This document shows, piece by piece, positions 22,099 to 34,259 of a stretch of DNA of 64,000 nt (positions are counted from its first letter, which is position 1; each line of letters opens with the position of its first letter). The position numbers were made by a program, and so were the translations under genes. The stretch covers positions 3,600,348-3,664,347 of the forward strand of contig CM042091.1 in assembly GCA_023512835.1 (NCBI GenBank). The letters are read 5' to 3'. Source of the DNA: Taxillus chinensis (lineage: Eukaryota > Streptophyta > Magnoliopsida > Santalales > Loranthaceae). Under the pieces are notes generated by a model, which saw nothing but the letters and a program-made list of their open reading frames with translations, was not told the origin of the DNA and searched no databases.

Positions 22099-25000
22099 AT
22101 GGAGAACAAAGAGAAGATCAAAATCGCATTTACAGTAGTCGCCTGCTTCGCTGCGCTCTCCGTCCTCTTCGCTAAGCACCATCGGAGGCGACGACAAAGA
22201 CCAAACCAGAGGCAACGATCCTCCATTACTTGCTACCTCGAAGCCAAACCCAAGCCTCAGGACTCCTTCAAGCGCGTCCTCGCAGACAATTCCTACACTC
22301 CCTTCAAGCACCTCCATCTTTCCGATTCGACCCCAGGTACATATTGCTTCCGCCTCTCCACTTCTCTCCCCGATCCATCGATTCGCCATTTGGTTTCTAA
22401 ATCCCTGTTTATGATCTTCGCAGACTGTGGTCCGAGCTCGCAGCACCCTTATGGAGCGGAGATTTCTGCCCTGTTGAAGGACCCTAGGCTCCACCTGGGC
22501 TTTGTCAATGGTGAAGCGGACTCGGGGATGACCGATTCTTTCGTCTGGGTCGACTCGGAGGCTCGGTTGCGCGAGCTTGCTGACGCGCTGAGTAGGGAAA
22601 AGGTCTTCGGAGTTGACACCGAGCAGCACAGCCTGCGCTCGTTCCTGGGTTTCACTGCTCTCGTCCAGGTTGTCAATTGATTTACACTTGTCTCGGGTGT
22701 GTTTGGTATGAACTGCTCATCATCATTCAGTTTTGTCTTTGTGTGTGGTTTCTTTCAATTTTGATATAGATTTCTACCCAAAATGAGGATTATTTGATCG
22801 ATGCTGTCGCCCTACATGATTCAATGGGTGTTCTTCGCCCAGTGTTTGCGGATCCCAGTGTCTGCAAGGTAATTGTCTTTTAAATACCCATTAATGTTAG
22901 CATTTTAACTCCTCCTGTGTTCACCCCAGGCTATATTTGCGTCTGCTTCTTTTGTTCTTTTACCATTCTTTCTATATTGTCACTTTTAAAACAGCAGAAA
23001 GGTCTAACTTAGTGGCCATCCTTTTATGATAGAAATTGACAAAAAGTTAGATTACATTGATGATTTATCCTATTATGAATGCCATTTCATTTCAGGTTGC
23101 TTCACGAGCAAATACTTAAGTTTCCCTAATGCCACTGGCCCACTGCAATACTGCATTAAGCCTCCTCTTGAGTCGAAGCTAGTGAACTATAGTAATCTCA
23201 TATTACAAACATTGCAATTAATTCCTAAAGTTAAAATTCAACATTCAAGCTACTTTATCAGGATAAAGTACATAGCTCATTAGCCTCTTTGGACCACCTT
23301 TATAATGTTGGGTTCAATTTATGTATTCGGGGAAGTTAAAATTTTCATTGCAGGTTTTCCATGGCGCTGATAATGATGTCCTCTGGCTGCAAAGAGACTT
23401 CCACATATATGTTGTTAATTTATTTGATACTGCAAAGGTGAGTTCTTTCTATACATCCTTGTATTTTTGGGCACACTGAATATATACTCAATACAGATAT
23501 GACAGTTTCTGAGCTTGATTGAAACAAAATAATTTTCAACATGGCAAGGTTGAAGATAGAAATGAATTGTCATAACAAAACTACTTGAGGAACATCCTCC
23601 TTAATTATTTTAGACTTTTAGTGAGAGAGACAAAGTGCACATTTGCGTGTTGTTCCATTTTTTTAGATATTTTATTAGGTATTTTTGACATTTGATATTT
23701 TATCATGTCGCATACAGTTACACAATTGATGTTTGATTGCAGGCATGTGAAGTGTTATCAAAGCCACAGAAATCACTGGCATACTTGCTTGAAACATATT
23801 GCAGTGTAGCCACAAACAAATTGTTACAGGTTTGGTTTTGATAATGGCCAACTGTTATGCATTTCCTGTTTAGCCTTTTGGAACATTTGATAGTTCATCA
23901 TGTCACATCCAGTTACACAACTGGTGTTTGATTGCAAGCATGTGAAGTGTTATCAAAACCACAGAGATCATTTGGCATTCATAGTGCGTGTTTGGTTTCA
24001 AACTGAACCATTTCTAACATGGCATGTTTGGCTTGAAATTTTTTGATTTTGCAATATCAAATTTTCAGTTTCAAAACTTTGTTTTGTAAATATCGGTGCA
24101 TTTTGTTAAGTTATGATTTCGATCATTTCAAAACTAAACAATATATAATTTTGGCCGGGGGAACCAAATGTGTGCAAAACTTCGTTTTAAGGTTAAACCA
24201 CCATTCTACAAAATTTGATTTTAACTCATGTTTTGGTTTGCAAGCTAAACACACCCATAATGTCTCATGGTTATGTATTTACTGTTTTTTTTTTTCAAAA
24301 TTTTATTTCCTTTATCTCTATTGAAATTACACTTTAATGCTTTGTACATGTATGTATGAGGTTTCATGGTTGTATTTCATTTTGTTACTTGTCAAATGGG
24401 AGGATTAAAGATGAAATCATGGAACACTTACCTAAGCTTCCATTTTTGGCTGATGTGAGAATAACCAAATATTTTACGAGGATCATCATTTTTTCAATGT
24501 GATGGAGGGGAAAAAAATCTGAGGCTGAGACAAAAGGATGTAGGAACTTTTCAGGCTATTGATTAATGTCATTTCCGTTTGATAGGAAAATGTAGGAAGT
24601 CCTTGTTGAATTTGGTATTCACATTTGTCATTTATGAAGGATTATCTCACATTAACTTCCCTAATTGTTTATTTTGTCAGCGTGAAGACTGGAGGCAACG
24701 CCCACTTTCAAAGGACATGGTGACATATGCTCGAACTGATGCACACTATCTGTTGTATATTGCTGATTGTTTAACATTTGAGCTCAAGCAACAAGGCGAG
24801 GGTATGCATTCAGCCTTGATTTTGTTTCATGATGACATATTCCCCTTGCTATATAATGCTGACAGTGTCGAGAGAACGAATGTATCAACCGATTACTGAA
24901 GGGAGTGATATTGTCTGAGACAACAGTGATTAGAACAATAGAGTTGTGCCAATTCAAAATGTAACTGCTCCAGATCAGCCATTTACGCCTTAGCTGACTG

Positions 25001-28000
25001 CTGCAACTGCAATCTACAAAGAGCCATTTGTACCTGACACAATACATTCTCTCTGTGCAGTAAACTTTAGAGGTTCTGCCATTTAGCTATTGCCCGTATC
25101 ACTAAAAAAAATCATTTAACACATCAAATCAAACAATAAACATATCATCCAAAGTGAGCTGCCATAGCAATGAAGACATAGTTGAAATCATGAAAGGAGT
25201 CTTGCCAATAAGAGAGTGTCTTCAAACTCAATGCCATATATTTATTATAAAATTTAGTAATGCTTGAAAAAAAGTAACAAAATGCCATGACTGATTAACC
25301 TCTATGGCCACTATTTTCTCCTTTATGTATAGAATCTCTTTTGTTCTTCAACTATGCTGTGGTAAGACCTCCTCAATGCTTTCAAGAACCGAAATAGTAA
25401 TGCAAAAGAATAATAGTTCATGAATGCAATTTTACGAGAGAAGCTCAATGGTGCCACTCACATGCTTCACATTGAAATTTGATCATAGATTATTAGATTA
25501 TGCATTGTTGAAAACAGATGAGTGAACAACTAGGGCTAACTATAGTGATCTAAAAGTGTTTGATTGATCACAAATGCTGAGAGGGTACTGCTACTACATA
25601 AAATTCACTTCACTAATAATATAATCCCAGATTCTAAAAGAAAAAAAGGTCATATTCAATGCACTGAACTCCCCAATTCTAATTTAATTACTGATTCTAA
25701 TATCCACAAAAAATGCAATCGGTAGGTAAAAAGATCACATTAGTTTTGTTTTTTTTTGGTCTTAAATAAGAGTTTATGGGGGGAACTTCGTCCCTGTACT
25801 AGAGATTCAAGAAATCCACATACTAAAGTAATGTGATGGTGCCCATAAGTTAAAATAACATACTGCAAGCAAGGTCAGCATAACTTGTTTTTGGTTTAAT
25901 AATTTATGTTTCCTTAGGTTTAAGTTTTAGGGGGTGGTAAGAACTGATACCAGGTTGAGAAAAATGTATGAATTATCTTATAGATGAGGGAGAGTAGAAC
26001 ATATATAGAAACTAGTTGTGACCCTATACTAAAACTCAAACCCAATTAAGACTCCAAAAGCCTTAATTAATAATAATACTATATAACATACATAATACCA
26101 TACTGACAGCTTCTTGGATTTGACTTCTACTAATTTTGTAATGAGTGGTTCTGTAAGTTGGTTTTGGCACATGTTTGGTTCATCTTTAGAATGTTATTTG
26201 TTGTATGCCATTTCTAAAGATCACACTATCACAAAATTCAGTTTGTCACGATGACAAATTCAATTTTGTTCTCGAGGCTAGTCGACGTTCAAATATGATT
26301 TGTTTGCAACTTTACACAAAGGAAATTGATGCTTTTCCCGGGGAATCTGCTGCATCATCAATATTTTCACGTCATTTGAATGATCGTGGTGGTGCTTTAT
26401 TGAAACACTCTGACATGCAGGTGCGTTATTTTATGATTGTTTCCAGATGTTAAAATATGCTAACCTCCTTAAATCGTGTATGTGATGTTCCATTCTCCCA
26501 AAACCAGTTTCAGGAGCGTGTGAAATGCCTGTGCACGTGGAGAGATTTGATGGTTAGTATTAGGTCATATCCTGTTCTCTGTGTTGTTGTTGCTGTATCT
26601 TTGTTGTTTTTCCTGCATACAACTTTAGGAGTTTAGCTGTCTCATGAGTTATGACAACTTGACTTTGTATGTGTTTTCATAGAAGTTTTAGCTGATTAAA
26701 AATCTCACATTACCAGTGTTTCCAATTAACTTCTTCAGTAATTTGTATTGGCACATTCCTTGTTTATTTGTTGTGGTGGGGAACCAGATATAACTGTTTC
26801 TTTGTCTTTTAAAATGATCTTTGTCTTGTCACCTTGTGCTCCGACCATTTGTTATGGAGGCAGAAATAAAATGAGCTTTTAATATTTTGAATTCTTCATT
26901 TGATAATTGGAATGTGATCATTCTCAGGCTCGTTTGCATGATGAGAGCTTGAGATATGTGTTATCAGATCATGCTATTGTTGCTGTTGCGGATAAATTGC
27001 CACAAACCCCAAGAGAAATACACAACACTATACTTCAAGCTGATCAGAATGTAGAATCTTTGAGTGCTAATTTTCCCCTCGCATCTCCATCAGATACAGT
27101 TTGCAGTCATTTATTGGACCTTTATGAATTGCTTCAGGACAAGATACACGTTCTTGATGATTTTTTTCTGACAATTCTTCAAAGGCACATGGGCAAAAAT
27201 GGGAGCTGTCCACTGTCCCTCTATAATTATGCTCTGTTGTCAAAATCTAATCTAAAACTAACTAAGACAATAGTTTCAAAGAGAAAAGTGGTTAAAAGTC
27301 CCAGACAAAATAGTCGGAAGTCTTCTCGGGAGCTGTTTGTTCAGAAGTTTTCATGCAAAGCGCCAGTTTATCATAATTGCAGGATCTATGCAAGTGATGG
27401 TCGGTTACTATGCTATTGTGATCGCAGAAAGCTTGACTGGTTAGTGAGTCAATGTGTGTTAGGATTTATTTTTAATGGTTGAGTCTCTGTGTTTGATAAT
27501 GTCTTTATCTGTCCATGCAGGTATGTACGTCGAGATTTAGCTAAAGTTGTTGATGAAAATCCCCCTGCCATAATGCTTCTTTTTGAACCGAAAGGTCGTC
27601 CAGAAGATGAAGACAACGACTTTTATATCCAGAGTAAGAAGAATATTTGTGTCGGTTGTGGTGAAGGAAATCACTACTTACGATACCGAGTAATTCCTTC
27701 ATGTTACAGAATCCATTTTCCTGAGCATTTAAAGAGCCATCGTTCTCATGATATTGTCCTACTTTGTGTGGACTGCCATGAAGTTGCTCATTGTGCTGCT
27801 GAGAAATATAAGAAAAAGATTGCTTGCGAATTTGGAATACCACTTTTTGTACAAAAAGTAGTTAATCCTAGAAAAGCCAACCCTACATCTGGGTCATCTG
27901 TGTCGATACTTACTCATGAGGAAGGCGTGTCTCCCATACAACTTCGAACTGCAGCTATGGCCCTCTTGCGCCATGGGACAAAAATGCCTTCAAAGCGCCG

Positions 28001-31000
28001 TGAAGAATTGACTCAGGTGTGGAACTCTAGCTTTTGTTAAGATGTCATCTTATTTTTTAATTGCGTGAGGTGGTGTTATCTGTAGTTTTTTATTACACTT
28101 GATGATTTCTGTTAATACTGTTGGTGTATATCCGGTCAAGCAGAGTTTGTTGCTCTTGTGACTACTGTTTATTGCTAATAAGCATTGTGGGTGTACTAGG
28201 TGGAGCTGAGTTTTCTTCTGTTTGTGTAGTGTTTTCTTTGAACATGTTGTTCAATTAATTTTTCAGATCGTCCTGCAATATTATGGAGGTAGGGAAATAT
28301 CAAATGAAGACCTAGAAAAAGCTTTGCTAGTTGGCATGAGTCCGCATGAGAGAAGACGTCTTGAGAAAAAGAGAGGGATGTCTTTTAAACGTTCATCTGA
28401 TAGCGTGCTTCCAGATAAGGAAGAACACGAGAGTAATTCCAGCATGAACACTTGTGCCATTTCAGATACCTTAAAGCCTGATCGCGTGGCAAATTTTCAT
28501 GAGAATAAAGTAAAAGCACACATCGGTGAAGATGGGGTTCTTCCCATAGCAATGAATACGGATATAAGCAATTCATGTGTATTCTCTGATTCAGAGTTCA
28601 ATGAAGAAGCCTTGACTTCTGATAAATTGAATACTAACTCTGATGCCGTTGAATCCTCTGGGACCATGGAAGTACATGATTTAATTACTGATGAGCAGTG
28701 TGAGAGTAGAAGTCTATCAAATGGAACACTGGAGTCATATTATTCTCAAAATCATTGTAGTAAGTCAACTCAATATAATCCGAAGTTATCATTGTTAGGA
28801 CACGGACCACATGGGAAACAAGTAGTGGATCATCTACTCAGGGAATATGGAGAGGATGGTGTAAGCCAATTTTGTCAAAGGTGGAGACTGGTTTTTGTTG
28901 AAGCACTTCATCCTCAGTTTTTACCTGCTGGCTGGGATGTGAGACACAGGTAATATTTTTCCTGATGATGCATCACACTTTCAATTTTTTATGTACATTA
29001 AATAAATATCCCACTTCCCACTATGCCAAAATCAGGTGAAAGGTGATGAATAATGTTGATTTTCTATTCACTTGGTCAAGGCCATTCTATCTTTATAGGA
29101 TTTAGAAACTGATATATTCACACTTTCTGCTATCTCCTAAGGAAAACACACCTAAAGGTGCTACTCAATAGTTGCCTAGGTCCATCGGAGATCACCTTCA
29201 AGGAGTGAAGTATGCATTTTACTCAAATCATTAATTTCTCTGAGTTTCATTTTATCTATTCATTGAAGAGATCATTAGTCTAAGATTAAGAATGCTTTAA
29301 TACAAGCTTATCAAAGCGTTGCCTAGGCGACATGTTGCCAGCAAAGGAGGAAGGTGCTGGGGCACCTTGGTGGAAGTTAGAAAGGCATACACTTGAGATG
29401 CGTTTTTGGTCCAACGTGCACGCCAGGGTTGCCTGGTAAGTCATGCGTGCTCGTGGTGATGACAGCTAAGAAAATGTTTTTTTTTTTTAAATTCTTCTTT
29501 TTTGGACAAAACGATGTCGTCTGGTGTGAAGTAAGAAAAAAGAAAAGAAAAATCCTACGTTCTCTCCCCACATAGCTGCGTTGTGCAGCTTGTGCCTCCC
29601 ATGGCAACTGTGACTTCTGTGACAAGGGTTCACGATTTCTGTCAGCCTGTGATTTTCTTCTCTCCGGCCCTACAATCTTCTTCTCTGCCCTAGGATGGTC
29701 TCTTCAGCCCTTCTCTTTACACCTGCTGCTCCTCCCCATTATCCTATTCCAACAGTTCTGGATCTGTTCTTCAGTAGCAGTCTACAGCAACTTCTCCAAT
29801 TTTTGGCGGCAACTCGATCTGGAAGAAGTTGGTGCTGTGTTGACTTCGTCTAGGTTTGTTACTGTATGGGATTTATGAGGATTTCAATGCTTCTTTTTGC
29901 AGGCGTTGGGGGTATACATGTACAAATTTAGAAATTGGTTTAATTAATCTACATAATTCAATAATCATAGAATACTATTTAAAGGCATTGATTATGCTTG
30001 AGTCAGATCTTAATTGATTGAATAATAGCTGACATTTTTTTCTTAATACTCAAAAGTGATGGATAAATTTATTTTATTTATCTATAATATTTCTATTAAA
30101 ATACTATAATAATTGATTCAAAGTGATAAGTTATACAAAGCTATATAGTGGAGCTGAGCCAAAAAAATTGTGTTTGGAATTTTATTATTAAAAATTATAA
30201 TATCTAATTGTATTACAATATAAATGCTTTGGCAAGCTTGCTTTAATAGATATTTATATTACTGGAACTCTTGTCTATCACTTGAAAGCTGATAGATTAC
30301 TTGATTGGCCTCTTCTTTTAATTTTTTGATGGCGCTAGAATAAGCTTCTATGTATTAGACCCATTATCATATTTTTTTTATAAGATAAAATTTTATTAGA
30401 TGAAAATCACATATAAAGAGTTCGCAAAATGTAAGATTACAACAAAAAAATAACAACCAGTTCAAAAGGAATAATCATTTATAATATTTCAAATGGAAGA
30501 AAAATAAAAATCGCCTTAAGCATACATTCAATCCCTTAAACAATGTAAAAAAATACAAGAAAGCTTTGCAGCAGGTCTCTCTCGATCATCAAACACGTGC
30601 ACATTTTTCTCCCACTAACGACTCCACAGGATGCAATGAGGTACTACCCACCACACCCATGAATGTCGCCACACATTTCCTAGCTAACACGTAAATAACG
30701 TGCGAAAAAACAAAAACATCATTCACGAGAGGCCAAACAGGCCCATGACCATATCTCACAGCCCCTTGGCATATAGATAATGTAGGAGTAGATGGTCCGT
30801 TGACTCCGTTAAAGCCTTGCACATAACACCTAATAACAAAAACAAAATCCCTCCACCTTAAATGATCAATGGTTAGAATCTTATGTAGGATTGCAATCCA
30901 AGTAAAAAACAGAAAGCTACCCATTATCATATTCTTGATTTAGTTTGCTACATCTCTCTATTTCTTGACCTGCATCAGGTGCATACCAACTCTCTAACAT

Positions 31001-31524
31001 TAGTTTGACAGGATAACTAGGTGTCACAGGACCAACAGCTTATGACCCCTGGATATATTATATATTTCACTCTTTCTAGGATATTTACAATTACATAAAT
31101 GCCTAGGAGTTTCTAGAGTAGCTCTAGAACTATCTGGCAATATATCTTCCATAGTCTGGTAAAGTATGGAGCTCTCCAGAACTCTCTACCTGTGCGTAGA
31201 TGTTTAAGAGTCTCCTCCAAGTATCTAGATCTCTATGGGGTTTTGTCGAACATCCTCCCCATGCAGGTATTAGCAATGCCTTGCCCCTCTGCGACGGCAT
31301 GCTCTTCAGTCTTTCTGCATCATGTGTGTGCTGTGCCTGACATAAGGCTACTTTATTACACATTGCTGTTTAACGTCATGTATGATCTCCTGTTTTCCTG
31401 GTTGTTCATTATTTGATTGATATATGGGCATTATTGTGGCAGTGGTAGAAGAGAGTTCGGTGAATACAGTGTTTATAACCCATCCAACAAGTCTGTTGAT
31501 GGATTGGAGCATAATGATTTCTGA
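22099..31524 (+). CDS. RRP6L3: RRP6-like 3'-5' exonuclease (RRP6L3 type) with HRDC and HNH-like domains
   Basis: Twelve exons: 22099-22336, 22424-22668, 22770-22868, 23354-23437, 23743-23829, 24681-24801, 26242-26420, 26508-26552, 26928-27439, 27521-28016, 28267-28949, 31443-31524. Phases close on 956 residues. Order of parts: N-terminal hydrophobic anchor (about 9-25) followed by HHRRRRQR; DEDDy exonuclease with D144 and E146 (FGVDTEQHS), D202 ([10 protein letters not shown]), and Y267/D271 ([10 protein letters not shown]); HRDC-like segment about 356-410; basic linker; then C580xxC583 and C619xxC622H623 with H627, an HNH-like zinc site; low-complexity acidic C-terminus. RRP6-type enzymes trim or degrade RNA 3' ends. 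As I recall, the Arabidopsis L3 paralogue is cytoplasmic, unlike the nuclear RRP6L1/L2. All catalytic residues are present, so it should be active. Intron 1 (87 bp) is open in frame, so its retention would add 29 residues. Confidence 0.92.
23883..24290 (+). pseudogene. Partial tandem copy of RRP6-like exon 5 and its flanks
   Basis: 23883-23979 repeats 23688-23784 with roughly 87% identity by eye. It covers the intron 4 end, the acceptor and the first part of exon 5 (CATGTGAAGTGTTATCAAA shared). The copy has GCAAGCATG where exon 5 has GCAGGCATG. The match breaks at GGCATTC. A MITE follows, and after it ATAATG...GTTATGTATTT resumes the sequence that follows exon 5 in the original (ATAATG...GTTATGCATTT). 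So one unit of about 195 bp was duplicated and the copy lost the rest of its exon. It lies in intron 5 and should be spliced out. Confidence 0.75.
23984..24256. mobile_element. Small MITE in intron 5 of the RRP6-like gene
   Basis: A 273-bp element with ends GTGCGTGTTTGG and CTAAACACACCC, which form imperfect inverted repeats of the common plant TGTTTGG type. ATA lies on both sides, a possible 3-bp target duplication as in PIF/Harbinger. One ATA also belongs to the host sequence, so this is weak. No coding capacity. Confidence 0.6.
28950..30358. other. Intron 11 of the RRP6-like gene, first half: repeat-derived
   Basis: Intron sequence. 29,310-29,650 is GC-richer with GCCTAGGCGAC and similar phrases often found in dispersed plant repeats. 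No protein similarity was recognised. The rest is AT-rich. Confidence 0.4.
30359..30373. repeat. Left target-site duplication of an intronic LINE
   Basis: ACCCATTATCATATT, repeated exactly at 30919-30933 and flanking the insertion. Confidence 0.8.
30374..30918 (-). mobile_element. 5'-truncated LINE (L1-like), inserted antisense in RRP6-like intron 11
   Basis: A 545-bp insertion bounded by exact 15-bp direct repeats and beginning on the plus strand with a T run, which is a poly-A tail on the minus strand. The minus strand encodes [19 protein letters not shown], matching the reverse-transcriptase zinc-binding region near the end of plant L1 LINEs (xxWxAxLGKILTxDNLRxR). Only the extreme 3' end of the element is present and the reading frame is damaged, so it is immobile. 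The intact duplications suggest a fairly recent insertion. Confidence 0.75.
30919..30933. repeat. Right target-site duplication of the intronic LINE
   Basis: Exact copy of ACCCATTATCATATT found at 30359-30373. Confidence 0.8.
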
Positions 31525-33545
31525 ATGGGTTGCTGCTGGTTTGTCTGTTATCTGATTTCTTTCTGCCACAAGGATCCCATCCGCATGGTCGCTAGGTTGA
31601 ACTTTCTTTTCTCACTTGTTTATTTACGCTATCTTGCATTCAGAATTTTACGCTGTGGGTAATGAGATTCCTGGCAATGGTCTGGCATGCAGGCAAGGTG
31701 GGCTGTATTGATAAGGATTTTGTGTAACTAAGGGTTCACTTTTTCGGGCCATGCTTTGTATATAGCCCATCCTTCACTTGAATTCTTTCTTTACTTGTTT
31801 GATTGTGTTACTTAGGGCATATTTAGTATACGGAAATCAAATTAAATTTCTTTGTTTGGTATGCACATCAACGGAATGAGAAATTTCTTTTCTTGTGAGG
31901 ATAGAGGAATAAATTAATGTCTTTGTTAAAATCATGATCCAAAGTTACTTGATGTGATTAAATTCAAAAAATGTCATCTATTTTATCTAAATTTAACATT
32001 ACATGTCAAAATTACATATTTAATATAATCAATTTAAAATAATACAATTTAATTGAAATACTTAATATAATTAATTATCAATAATATCATAATATAACAT
32101 TATAAAGCATAATAAATTAATACTTTTACATTATTAAACTAAATATATTTGTAAAATAATTTATTTATGAAAAATAAATAGTATTTTATTTTAGAGATAT
32201 GAAATTTATTTGAAATAATAAATATAATTAATTTAAATAAGTATTATAAAATAACATAACATTATAAAATATCACTTTTAAACTAATTATATCTCTGAAA
32301 TAGTTTATTTATGAAAAATAAATAAATATTAATTTATAATAAAACCGCGAGTTTCATATTTAGTGTCTTGAGTATTGCTTTTCATTACAAATGAGATGTT
32401 TGTTAATTTAATGTTAATAATGTATCTCTTAATGGTCACAGTGAGGTGCAAATGACACAACTTGGTGACGTGGGATCCAATTATGTCTGTTCTTCGTAGA
32501 TGGCTCTTTATGATCTAAAACACACTCCATGAGCGTGGTACCAAGAGCTCTGATCTCTCTCTCTCATGATCCTTGTTCGTACTATCCCATGTCTAACTAT
32601 CATATACTTTCTGGTCTTTGTTGATCTCATCATTATAGGCAGTGACTCGGAGGATTATTATTACAGAGCTTGACTTCAATTTTTTTCCACACACGGATGT
32701 GATGCAGGACTTAACCCTTTTTTCTTTGCTTTTCTGCGCTACCCCCAACAACAATGATATGTTTGCGCCCGGCTGCCATGTGCACCATCGGTCAGTCTCC
32801 CCCCGTGTTAGTAATGGTCAAACCAATCAGTGCACTGTGCACTATTTGTGAAGGGTGACACCGCTGCATTCTGGTGATGATGTATGCTACTTCTCGTTTG
32901 GTTTTGGGTGTATTCTGGTGTACTGTATATTATTTTTTAAAATATAATTTTTTTAGTATTTATGAATGGTATAAATTTTTCTGGGCTTATAGTTTTTAAA
33001 AATAATTATATTTTAAAAAATAAAACGGACTAAGCAAATTGGACTGTTAACCTGAAAAAAGTATGGGCTGATATTTTTAAAAACAAAATTTTGCATATAA
33101 AACATGGTTGGTATGTGAATAAATTAATGTTTTATTTAAATTTTAATTTAAATGAAATAGTTTATCTGAAAACATATTTAAGATATTTTTTTGTTTTTGT
33201 GTTTTTTTAAATTTTTTTATGAGATTTAATTTGTTCATTTTTATTTTTTCATATTTTATTATTCAAGTCTACTATATTATTTTCTCTTCTAAATTTTATC
33301 GGATAATTTTTTTAAAAATAACTTTAATCCTAAATTATATTATTTTTCATAACAAAAAAAAATATAAAATTAAAATTTCAATTTCAATTCCAATAAAACA
33401 ATCTTAAATTAAAACACAAAAATAAAAATCCATACAAAACAACCCTTTTCATATGATTGAGCAATATTGTGTTTTAATTACAGAAGCAAAAATAATGACT
33501 TTTTCTCGCAAATTTCCTTTGAACTTTTTTTTTCAGACAAGCATT
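31525..33545. other. 3' flank of the RRP6-like gene and AT-rich intergenic DNA
   Basis: The first few hundred bases are the likely 3' UTR. 31,815-32,350 is extremely AT-rich and begins GGGCATATTTAGTATACGGA, a MITE-like start without a clear partner end. 32,896-33,448 has weak inverted ends (CGTTTGGTTTTGGGTG and the reverse complement of CCATACAAAACAACCC) and may be another small DNA element. No gene recognised. Confidence 0.4.
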
Positions 33546-34063
33546 GGCCTAGTTGTACTTTTAAAAGATGCTACTTTTGGATGTATTAGAAAAAAGTTAA
33601 TGTAAAAATAAGCAGGTGAGTGTAAAAGTGCGTTAGATTTTAAAAATATTTAATAAGTATTTGATAAATTAAAAATAAAATTATTATAAAAATTTAAAAG
33701 ATAAAAATATCCTTTTATTTAGTTTTTTATATTTTTTTTGATTGAAAATTTTAATGTATCCCCCTCCCTTCCCTTGTGCATGCACCCACCCTCCATCCCG
33801 TTGTCCCCTTGTGCTCGCCACCCATCCCCCCTCCCCCCAGTTGAGATTGAGACAAAACAGTAGTGTGTGAGGTTGTGAGAGGATGAAGATGGAAGAGATA
33901 GTATTGACATTTTAAGTTTTTAAAAATTGTTTTTTTAAAAAGCAGGTTACAAAAGTAACCTTCAAACTGCTTCGGTTTTTGAAAAAAAAAACAATAGAAA
34001 CTTATTTTATAAGTATTTTTTTAAGGTTACCAAATATCTTCCAATAACAATGTCAAACTGACC
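33546..34063. mobile_element. MITE-like element with C-rich core (copy 2)
   Basis: Related to 7336-8040. It starts GGCCTAGTTGTACTTTTAAAAG and ends CAAACTGACC, shares AATAAGTATTTGATAAATT and GGTTACCAAAT in the arms, and has a C-rich centre (about 33760-33840) with CCCTTGTGC phrases also seen in copy 1. About 190 bp shorter than copy 1, mostly in the core. No transposase. Confidence 0.6.
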
Positions 34064-34259
34064 CATCATTATTTGTCAAATCAATTATCAAAATCACAAT
34101 ATCAATGAACAAGTCCTAAATTTATAATGTAATAATATTCAACATGGGTCTATTAATATTCAAGGTTCAGCTAACTTTTTAGGTGTCAATGTCATTTTAT
34201 AATTTTTACTTGCCACGATTTAGAGGATTTGATATGTAATAGTTGACTGGTTAGGTTGA

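Noticed and set aside
21718..22629. 303-codon open frame on the minus strand
   Set aside because: It is antisense to exons 1-2 and the leader of the RRP6-like gene, has no recognisable domain, and the plus-strand reading is a confirmed exonuclease.
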